From Spirochaetales bacterium (GTDB lineage: Bacteria; Spirochaetota; Spirochaetia; JAGLYY01), in assembly GCA_023131935.1 (NCBI GenBank), contig JAGLYY010000207.1:1-10804 (forward strand): DNA of 10,804 bases, in the 5' to 3' direction. The notes below the pieces were generated by a model that saw only the letters and a program-made list of their open reading frames with translations, made no database searches and was not told the DNA's origin. Both the position numbers and the translations under genes were made by a program. Each line of letters begins with the position of its first letter. The stretch's first letter is position 1. Positions 5,295 to 10,804 of the stretch are shown here, piece after piece.

Positions 5295-6239
5295 TCATAA
5301 ATTCTCCCGAACTGATTTTTTTCCATTATTATGCAGAAACAGTAATACAAAGGTCATTACCATTAATCCTACAAAGACAAGTATTACATTCATACCGCCT
5401 TGAAGAGTTGATAAATCGGCAAAAATACCGATCGCTGAGGGGCCGAGCATCCCCCCGATTCCCGCGAAGGTAAAAAGGATTCCAAACCTTTTAGCAGTCA
5501 TTTCCCGCGATTCCCGGGAAACCCGCGCGCAGATTGCCGGGAATAGTGTTGAAATGAAGAATCCGGCTATAGGAATAGCTATGAATAATGATGGACTTCC
5601 ATATATACCCAAAACCAGGAGACCGCCGGCAATAAGGCTTTGGCTTATCATCCCCAAGAGGGAACCGGTAATTTTTGTGAAGAAGCTCCCAAGAAACCTT
5701 CCAGTCATAATGCATCCAAAAAAGACCGATTGAAAAACCGCCGCGGTTTCCGGCTGGAGACCCTTGACCTCGGAACCATAAGTAAGCATCCAAGAGGCGA
5801 TTCCAATTTCAAGGGAAACGTAGATCGCAATCCCGATACAATAAATGGGCATCCCGTCTCCAAAGAATAGTTTCAGAAAATAAGCACAACCCGCGGTTTC
5901 TTCCCTCTTGTTATAATGGTCTTTGGGAATGTTTAAAACGAGATACACAAAGAGGGCCACTGCAAAGGCAGCACAGCCGATATAAAGCATCCGCCAATTA
6001 ATATCAATTGAAAGCAGTTTTCCGGAAACCGCGGGGCTGATCATCGCGCCAAGACTATGACAAAACCCCGCGAGAAGTAGAAAACGGGATGATTCTTTGT
6101 GATCGAGATACATTTCAGGGATAATCGCGTTCCCGGAGACCTCGTAAAACCCTAAGCCCGCGCCCATGATGAAAAATCCTATATAGAGGAACAGAGATAA
6201 TGAAGATAAAACCACAATTCCCGAGCCTGCCACGAGCAT
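5295..6239 (-). CDS. MFS sugar-type transporter, N-terminally truncated (probable pseudogene)
   Basis: This is an open frame of 314 residues from ATG 6237-6239. About ten hydrophobic segments are visible instead of the usual twelve. GLGFYEVSGNAIIPEMY followed by a SLGAMISP helix fits the sugar/FHS-like branch of the major facilitator superfamily. The similarity continues upstream of the ATG in the same frame (QAGIVISSLFSKQLGNRRNL, about 6255-6320), with the LF.KQLG.RR loop that follows helix 2. It then ends in unrelated sequence and a TAG near 6341, and no start codon is available there. The first 50-60 residues are therefore missing. The trmB relic follows six bases after the stop. Loss of helices 1-2 should abolish transport, although the remaining frame is still open, which suggests a recent truncation. 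Confidence 0.78.
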   Translation of the reverse strand: MLVAGSGIVVLSSLSLFLYIGFFIMGAGLGFYEVSGNAIIPEMYLDHKESSRFLLLAGFCHSLGAMISPAVSGKLLSIDINWRMLYIGCAAFAVALFVYLVLNIPKDHYNKREETAGCAYFLKLFFGDGMPIYCIGIAIYVSLEIGIASWMLTYGSEVKGLQPETAAVFQSVFFGCIMTGRFLGSFFTKITGSLLGMISQSLIAGGLLVLGIYGSPSLFIAIPIAGFFISTLFPAICARVSRESREMTAKRFGILFTFAGIGGMLGPSAIGIFADLSTLQGGMNVILVFVGLMVMTFVLLFLHNNGKKSVRENL

Positions 6240-6414
6240 CGCGGTACCGGAGATCAGGTTCCTTCTATTGCCAAGCTGCTTTGAGAATAATGAGGATATT
6301 ACGATTCCAGCCTGTTTTGAACATCTCGTCCGATTTTGAACCTATTCGGCATAATTTGATACACAACCGCATTGCTATTGGGATATTAAGCTCTTTTATA
6401 ACCATCAACAAGCG

Positions 6415-6465
6415 TTATTTCTTTGATTTCTCGAGGGAATTGCACTATTAATATAATCTGTGGAG
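6415..6465 (+). repeat. Direct repeat copy B (51 bp), 5' region of the secreted-protein gene
   Basis: This copy is 47/51 identical to 1133-1183 in the same orientation. It contains TTGATT (6423-6428) and, after 17 bases, TATTAA (6446-6451), a possible promoter pair. A perfect TATAAT follows at 6452-6457. The copy lies between the broken end of the MFS gene and the secreted-protein gene. Confidence 0.85.
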
Positions 6466-6482
6466 TAATATAATCTATGGAG
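6449..6482 (+). repeat. 17-bp tandem duplication carrying the ribosome binding site
   Basis: TAATATAATCTGTGGAG (6449-6465) is followed directly by TAATATAATCTATGGAG (6466-6482), one mismatch. Each unit has a TATAAT and a GGAG. The second GGAG is the ribosome binding site of the gene at 6492. Copy A at 1133 has only one unit. Confidence 0.88.
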
Positions 6483-6491
6483 GGTCCTTTC

Positions 6492-7121
6492 ATGAGAAAG
6501 CAATATATAATTTCATCGCTTATCATCCTGCTCATAACCATGACGGTGGTGCCCCTTTTCGCTGATGACCAGGAGATCCTCATCATCAACAAAACGGGAT
6601 ATGACGGACATTTTCTCTACCTGTCACCACAATCTTCAGATTCATGGAAAGAGGATGTCCTGGGAGATCAGATCCTGGCAAACGGCGACAGAATTACCAT
6701 CACCATAACAGGCTACGGCGATGAGTGCATCTTCGATGTTAAATTAGAGGACCAGGATGGCGATACCTACACGAAATTTGGCCTGAATATATGTGATATG
6801 GGTAAAATTGTTTTTACCCTAGAAGACATTGATGTAGACTCGGAATATGACGGGATGCAGGATTTTACACTGATCAACAATATCGGTTTCATGATCTTTG
6901 AAATCTATGTTTCCCCCGAGACTTCGGACGATTGGGAGGAAAATATTCTCGGAGATGATATCCTCGAACCGGGCGAGGAGTACAACATCACTTTTACCGG
7001 TTATGATGAGTGTATCTTCGATATCATGATCGTAGATGAGGATGGAGACACCTATACAAAGATGGGAATAGATCTTTGCTCCGACTACGAAGTGATATTC
7101 ACCCTGGATGACCTCGATTAA
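6492..7121 (+). CDS. Secreted protein with two tandem copies of an acidic domain
   Basis: ATG 6492 is preferred over the in-frame ATG 6477 because GGAGGG (6479-6484) then sits seven bases upstream and the protein begins directly with a signal peptide: MRKQYIISSLIILLITMT, with cleavage likely after PLFA (about residue 24). The mature part has two similar units, about 28-113 and 124-209. Shared elements include INKTGY/INNIGF, SP.[TS]SD.W.[ED][DN][VI]LGD.IL, FTGYDECIFD/ITGYGDECIFD, D[QE]DGDTYTK and [FI]TL[ED]D[IL]D. Each unit has two cysteines (C79, C101; C174, C196) and an acidic DxDGD loop that could bind calcium. No membrane anchor or lipobox is seen, so a periplasmic or external protein is expected. 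I recall similar repeat proteins from spirochaetes without known function. Its stop is six bases from the stop of the converging gene. Confidence 0.8.
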   Translation: MRKQYIISSLIILLITMTVVPLFADDQEILIINKTGYDGHFLYLSPQSSDSWKEDVLGDQILANGDRITITITGYGDECIFDVKLEDQDGDTYTKFGLNICDMGKIVFTLEDIDVDSEYDGMQDFTLINNIGFMIFEIYVSPETSDDWEENILGDDILEPGEEYNITFTGYDECIFDIMIVDEDGDTYTKMGIDLCSDYEVIFTLDDLD

Positions 7122-7127
7122 ATATCC

Positions 7128-8177
7128 TCACTCCACTCCAAGGGTAACTAACAGGGGCAGGTGATCAGAATACCCTCTCATCGTCTCCCTGCTCCAGCCG
7201 CGGGGATACCCCCGGCTGGTGAGCATAAAATCCCTGGATACAACGGTGAAACCTTCAAACCAGAGCCCCTCCCGGTCAAAAAGACCGGCGGATAACAGGG
7301 CATGATCAATGGTTTCCCATTTGCCGTCCCAGACATAACTGCCGGGACCCCGGTAGTCGTACCAGGGGGAGAAAAGCACTACCCGCCCGTCATGATATCC
7401 CGCAGCCGCCGGATCATCGGTCAGGTATAAAGCGCCATCATCCGGTCCGGCCGCCAGGGTATTCGGTCGAAGGGCTGTTTCATAGGCCCCTTCAACCCTC
7501 TCATATTCATCATGACTCTCATTCAAATCTCCAACCACCAGGATGTCCAGCCCCGGGTTATCCCCAAGTTTCTCAGCGATGATGCCGGAAATGGTAACCG
7601 CTGCCCATCGACGCTGCTCTTCAGTAACGAAAGCTCCCCCGGATTTCGATTTCCAGTGGTTATTGATCAAAAGGAGCTCATGTCCCCGGCAGGAAAAGGT
7701 CAGCTCCTGGATGTATCTGCCCCTTTCGGAAGCAACAGGCAGGTGACAACGGATATCGGTAAGGGGAAATCTACTTAAAACCGCTGTCTGTACTGCCGCC
7801 CCTGGGGCAGGTACCAATACAGCCTCCACATAGCCCATTCCCCGGAGATAATCCTCCTGCAGGGCTGTAAGCGCCCGAAGAGATTCAACCTCCTGCAGGG
7901 CAAGGATATCGGGTCCCCTTGGAAGAGCGCGCTGAATAACTTCGGAGATGGCCGAAAGACGGCCATGATAATGGACATCGGTCCAACCGCCGCTCCCCGG
8001 GTCGAATTCCGCGTACTCAGTGCCATCATCCACATCGTCAAATAGATTCTGCACATTGTAAGACATTATGGTGATTTGGCGGTTTGTATCGAAGAGCAAT
8101 TCGCAGCATACCGCCGAACTAAGAACCGCTGCTCCGAGGAGCAGCAGGTATGATTTATGAAGGTGAAAACGGGCCAT
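7128..8177 (-). CDS. Exported endonuclease/exonuclease/phosphatase (EEP) family protein
   Basis: The 349-residue protein starts at ATG 8175-8177 behind a G-rich ribosome binding site. It opens with a hydrophobic signal segment (9-23) ending SAVCC. C24 or C25 could be lipidated, but valine or cysteine at -1 is a poor lipobox. The EEP fold is clear: MSYNVQNLFD with the metal/substrate Asn (N41), ILALQEVES with metal ligand E96, NNHWKSKSGG with catalytic H174, VVGDLNE with D217 and N219, TIDHALLS (289-296) and YSDHLPLLVTL with catalytic D338/H339. The motifs are complete, so it should be a Mg-dependent phosphodiesterase or nuclease acting outside the cytoplasm. A role in extracellular DNA or nucleotide scavenging is plausible. 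It lies 53 bases downstream of purC on the same strand and may share its transcript. Confidence 0.86.
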   Translation of the reverse strand: MARFHLHKSYLLLLGAAVLSSAVCCELLFDTNRQITIMSYNVQNLFDDVDDGTEYAEFDPGSGGWTDVHYHGRLSAISEVIQRALPRGPDILALQEVESLRALTALQEDYLRGMGYVEAVLVPAPGAAVQTAVLSRFPLTDIRCHLPVASERGRYIQELTFSCRGHELLLINNHWKSKSGGAFVTEEQRRWAAVTISGIIAEKLGDNPGLDILVVGDLNESHDEYERVEGAYETALRPNTLAAGPDDGALYLTDDPAAAGYHDGRVVLFSPWYDYRGPGSYVWDGKWETIDHALLSAGLFDREGLWFEGFTVVSRDFMLTSRGYPRGWSRETMRGYSDHLPLLVTLGVE

Positions 8178-8203
8178 CCCTCCCCCCTTTCTGATTTTTT
8201 TTT

Positions 8204-8230
8204 GAAAGGGCAGCAGAAACAGGCCCTTTC
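8204..8230. other. Hairpin directly after purC
   Basis: GAAAGGGC (8204-8211) and GCCCTTTC (8223-8230) form a perfect 8-bp stem with an 11-base loop, starting at the base after the purC stop. On the minus transcript it is followed by nine A's, not U's, so it is not a standard intrinsic terminator. It could attenuate or protect the purC 3' end before the EEP gene. Confidence 0.5.
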
Positions 8231-9187
8231 TTATCTCTCAGAAAGAAAAGACAGGATTTTATACTCTTCCGCTTCAAATCCGGCGGCAGAGGGGGAAAAA
8301 GATTTTCCCGTTACCTGCTCGTATGCCTGGATGTACCGGAGAGCAACTTCGATCCGTATCTCTTCGGGAATTTCGGGCGGCTCCCCCTGCCCCATGAATC
8401 CCTGTTCCATAAGCCACTGCCGAAGGTACTCTTTGTCCAGTTTGCGTTGTTTTTCCCCTCTTTCAAAAAGCTCTTCATAGGAATCGGCAAACCAGTATCT
8501 GCTGGAATCGGGGGTATGTATCTCATCGACAAGATAGAGTTCACCATCCAGGGTCCCGAATTCATACTTCGTATCCACAAGGATGAGTCCCCGGGCCGCC
8601 GCTTTTTCGGTGCCCCGGGCAAAAAGTTTTAAGGAAACCTCCTCTACCCTCCTCCAGAGGGCCTCTTCCACAAGACCCTGCCGAACAATCTCAACCGAAG
8701 AGATCGGTTCATCATGTTTACCCATTTCAGCTTTTGTGCTGGGGGTGATGACAGGCAGATCGAAACGCTGATTCATTCGAAGGCCATCCGGCAGAGTAAT
8801 TCCTGAAACTGCCTTGCCAGCCTGATAATCCCGCCAGGCCGAACCGGTGATATATCCCCGTACAATCACCTCAATAGGCAGGACATTGCACTTCCGCACC
8901 AACATTGACCTGCCGGAAACCTGTTTTACCAGGTGGTTCCTGCAGATATCCCCGGTTTCTTTAAGCCAGTGAATCGTAAGCTCGTTAAGGACCTGTCCTT
9001 TACAGGGAATTGTCGAAAGGACCCGGTCAAAAGCGGATATCCTGTCGGAGGTGATAATGAGCAGCTCATCTTTTAAATCGATAATATCCCGGACTTTCCC
9101 TTTAATGAGGGGAAACCCGCCGGGCAATATCTCTTCAGAGAGACCGCCGAAGGTTTTTGCTAACAGTGATCTTACCGTTTCGCGCAT
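8231..9187 (-). CDS. purC: Phosphoribosylaminoimidazole-succinocarboxamide (SAICAR) synthase
   Basis: PurC joins aspartate to CAIR using ATP, making SAICAR in de novo purine synthesis in the cytoplasm. The 318-residue length fits the longer, yeast-ADE1-like class rather than the about 240-residue E. coli type. Visible motifs are the KGKVRD nucleotide loop (29-34), TSDRISAFD (47-54), signature 1 LPIEVIVRGY.TGSAW.DY (103-121), STKAE..KHDE (150-160), signature 2 LILVDTKYEFG (201-211), and DEIHTPDSSRYW (221-232). All expected catalytic segments are present. The ATG (9185-9187) shares one base with the TAA of clpP (TAATG), which implies translational reinitiation. Other purine genes are not adjacent in the window, so purC appears to sit in an operon with a protease gene. 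Confidence 0.96.
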   Translation of the reverse strand: MRETVRSLLAKTFGGLSEEILPGGFPLIKGKVRDIIDLKDELLIITSDRISAFDRVLSTIPCKGQVLNELTIHWLKETGDICRNHLVKQVSGRSMLVRKCNVLPIEVIVRGYITGSAWRDYQAGKAVSGITLPDGLRMNQRFDLPVITPSTKAEMGKHDEPISSVEIVRQGLVEEALWRRVEEVSLKLFARGTEKAAARGLILVDTKYEFGTLDGELYLVDEIHTPDSSRYWFADSYEELFERGEKQRKLDKEYLRQWLMEQGFMGQGEPPEIPEEIRIEVALRYIQAYEQVTGKSFSPSAAGFEAEEYKILSFLSER

Positions 9188-9789
9188 TACAGTCCTAACT
9201 CTTCCCGCTTTGAAATAACCCTGGAAACAAGTCCGTACTTTTTTGCCTCTCCGGCGCTCATCCAGAAGTCCCGGTCGGTGTCCTTTTCCACCTGTTCGAT
9301 GGAAACACCCGTTTCATCGGAAATCAGTTTGTTGATTTTCAGCCGAAGTTTTTCCAGTTCCCGGGCGTGGATTTCTATCTCCGTAGCGACTCCCCGGATG
9401 CCGCTTAAAGGCTGGTGAATCAGGTAATGGGAGTTGGGCAGGCCAATGCGGTGCTTCTTCGAGGCCCCGAGCAGGATGATCGCCCCCGCGCTCGCGACGA
9501 GACCCATACCGATAGCATAAACATCAGGTTTCACAAAACGCATCATATCAAAAACAGCAAACCCGGCGTCCGCGTCCCCTCCGGGAGAATCGATAAAAAT
9601 CTTGATCGGATCATCCGAGGCTGCTTCGAGGAGAATGAGCTGTTTTATCACCTTTTCGGCGAGCTCTTTGTTGATCTCCCCCGATAGAACGATTGTCCTG
9701 GTTGCAAGCAGCTTTTCTAATAGATAATCCTGCTTATCTTTCTTATCTTCCGATCCCTCTTCATTTTGAAGGTATGGAAATCTGTTCAT
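9187..9789 (-). CDS. clpP: ATP-dependent Clp protease proteolytic subunit
   Basis: ClpP forms the two-ring serine protease chamber used with ClpX or ClpA-type unfoldases in the cytoplasm. The 200-residue protein matches the usual length. The catalytic triad is complete: S100 in GLVASAGA, H125 in YLIHQP, and D174 in DTDRDFW. IDSPGGDADAG (66-76) forms the oxyanion-hole region. GLVASAGA differs from the common GQAASMGA, and the N-terminus is Lys/Glu/Asp-rich. Such variation is seen when a genome has more than one ClpP, so this may be one of two paralogues (inference). An AGGGAG lies about eight bases before the ATG at 9789. The gene leads the clpP-purC pair and diverges from era. Confidence 0.95.
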   Translation of the reverse strand: MNRFPYLQNEEGSEDKKDKQDYLLEKLLATRTIVLSGEINKELAEKVIKQLILLEAASDDPIKIFIDSPGGDADAGFAVFDMMRFVKPDVYAIGMGLVASAGAIILLGASKKHRIGLPNSHYLIHQPLSGIRGVATEIEIHARELEKLRLKINKLISDETGVSIEQVEKDTDRDFWMSAGEAKKYGLVSRVISKREELGL

Positions 9790-9813
9790 CTGTTAGCTCC
9801 CTTGTCATCCCTG

Positions 9814-9841
9814 TGTATCATGAGAAAAATGGTAATGTCAA
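9814..9841 (-). promoter_or_regulatory. Probable clpP promoter
   Basis: On the minus strand a perfect TTGACA (9841-9836) is followed after 16 bases by GATACA (9819-9814), a weak -10 box. Transcription would start about 18-20 bases before the clpP ATG, leaving room for the AGGGAG ribosome binding site. Confidence 0.5.
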
Positions 9842-9872
9842 ATAGATATCCGTAATATACTACTTAATCACC

Positions 9873-9900
9873 TTGCCAAACCATCGAATCCTGATACAAT
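9873..9900 (+). promoter_or_regulatory. Probable era promoter with very short leader
   Basis: TTGCCA (9873-9878), a 16-base spacer and TACAAT (9895-9900) give 5/6 matches to both sigma70 hexamers. The expected start point near 9906-9908 is only about five bases before the era ATG at 9912, and no Shine-Dalgarno sequence is visible between them. Confidence 0.6.
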
Positions 9901-9911
9901 CTTAAGAATAT

Positions 9912-10781
9912 ATGAAAGCTGCGTTTGTTTCCATTGTAGGAAGACCTTCCGCGGGGAAATCCACCCTGTTGAATAAAATGTGCGGATATAAAGTCTCTAT
10001 TACCGCCTCTGTCCCCCAGACTACCCGAAATAAAATTCGGGGAATCGTTAACAGGGAGGAGGGACAGATCGTCTTCATTGATACCCCGGGGTTCCATCAT
10101 AATGACCGGAAATTCAACATCATGCTCAAGGATGTGGTGAGATCCTCCCTTAAAGAGGCAGATCTTGTGCTCTATGTCCTCGACACAACCCGCAAACCGG
10201 GAATTGAAGAACAGGACCTCGTCGAGCTGTTGAAAGATCACCGGGACCGTATCATCATCGCCCTGAATAAAGTGGACCACTCTCATAGCGCCGTGGAGGA
10301 AGTTACCGCTTTTATTACTGAAAACCTTCCTGAGGTCCGGTGGGTACAGACTTCCGCGGTTACCGGAGAAGGGCTTGATGAGCTGCTCTCCGGCATTTAC
10401 AGCTTATCTCCTGAGGGGGAACAGATGTATCCCGACGATTTCTACACCGATCAAGACCCGGAATTCCGGGTATCGGAAATTATTCGTGAAAAGGCGATAG
10501 TCCGGACCAGGGAAGAAGTCCCCCACGCCCTGTATGTGGACATTGCAGACATGGAGGTTAATGAGGACACCCTCTGGATTCGGGCATTCCTTACAGTTGA
10601 ACGTGAATCCCAGAAGGGTATTCTTGTTGGCAGAGGGGGGCAGGTAATAAAAGAGATCCGTCAGGCAGCCCAGAAAGAGATAAAGGGGCTTTTCCCCTAC
10701 AAGATACATTTGGACCTCAGGGTTAAGGTGAACCCGAAATGGCGAAAACATGATGGGGTAATCCGCCGCCTGCTCGGTTAA
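9912..10781 (+). CDS. era: GTPase Era
   Basis: Era is a GTPase that binds the 3' end of 16S rRNA and helps assemble the 30S ribosomal subunit. The 289-residue protein has G1 GRPSAGKS (10-17), a TT pair for G2 (37-38), G3 DTPG (57-60), G4 NKVD (119-122) and G5 TSAV (148-151). The C-terminal KH domain (about 200-280) includes the GxxG loop in VGRGGQVIKEI. GRPSAGKS in place of GRPNVGKS is the form I know from treponemal Era and is a main reason for placing this DNA in spirochaetes. ATG 9912 is the only start giving a standard N-terminus directly before the G1 strand. The gene is complete, ends 23 bases before the window edge, and diverges from clpP across 122 bases. Confidence 0.96.
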   Translation: MKAAFVSIVGRPSAGKSTLLNKMCGYKVSITASVPQTTRNKIRGIVNREEGQIVFIDTPGFHHNDRKFNIMLKDVVRSSLKEADLVLYVLDTTRKPGIEEQDLVELLKDHRDRIIIALNKVDHSHSAVEEVTAFITENLPEVRWVQTSAVTGEGLDELLSGIYSLSPEGEQMYPDDFYTDQDPEFRVSEIIREKAIVRTREEVPHALYVDIADMEVNEDTLWIRAFLTVERESQKGILVGRGGQVIKEIRQAAQKEIKGLFPYKIHLDLRVKVNPKWRKHDGVIRRLLG

Positions 10782-10804
10782 TTGGAAAATCCGGCTGAAT
10801 CCTG

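Noticed and set aside
5491..5793. 100-codon minus-strand frame inside the MFS gene
   Set aside because: It is an alternative frame of the transporter with no start signal. The membrane-segment pattern supports the other frame.
6477..6491. Upstream ATG of the secreted-protein gene
   Set aside because: Starting here would put the ribosome binding site inside the coding region and add five residues before the signal peptide. The ATG at 6492 has proper spacing.
8204..8230. Intrinsic terminator after purC
   Set aside because: The stem is good, but the minus transcript has A's, not U's, after it, and no plus-strand gene ends here.

Overview
The window looks like a spirochaete chromosome (inference). 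The Era P-loop reads GRPSAGKS instead of the usual GRPNVGKS, a variant known from treponemal Era. A twin-repeat secreted protein of a kind I associate with spirochaetes and a moderately GC-rich core support this. No rRNA or tRNA gene is visible. The window splits into an ordered, core-like right third (about 6.4-10.8 kb) and a decayed accessory left part (about 1-6.4 kb).

Left part. Positions 1-629 (minus) hold a compact two-gene unit: an 86-residue protein followed by a nucleotidyltransferase cut by the window edge. Positions 705-1061 (minus) are the remains of an AAA/DUF4143-type ATPase with a strong palindrome upstream (1076-1117). A degraded IS91-like transposase follows (1289-1560, plus), then an unassigned AT-rich reading frame. 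Positions 2124-4761 carry a run of AT-rich minus-strand genes: a DUF6804-like membrane protein, an unknown gene interrupted by an amber codon, and a dead hicA followed by an intact HicB domain fused to a HEPN (AbiU2-like) domain. Two imperfect hairpins between these genes have GTT-type core motifs at the same offset. This suggests decayed integron-cassette attC sites without an integrase in view. Positions 5125-6320 are the relic of an MFS transporter-TrmB regulator operon cut at both ends.

A 51-bp segment is present twice in direct orientation (1133-1183 and 6415-6465, 47/51 identical). Most of the accessory block lies between the copies. The right copy lies just upstream of the secreted-protein gene at 6492.

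Right part. A secreted twin-repeat protein (plus) converges on a minus-strand cluster clpP-purC-EEP phosphatase family protein. clpP and purC overlap by one base (TAATG). era runs divergently from clpP, and recognisable promoters for both lie in the 122-bp gap. The main point of interest is the HicB-HEPN fusion: the toxin gene hicA is destroyed, while the antitoxin domain has been kept and joined to a domain family usually found in RNA-targeting toxins.
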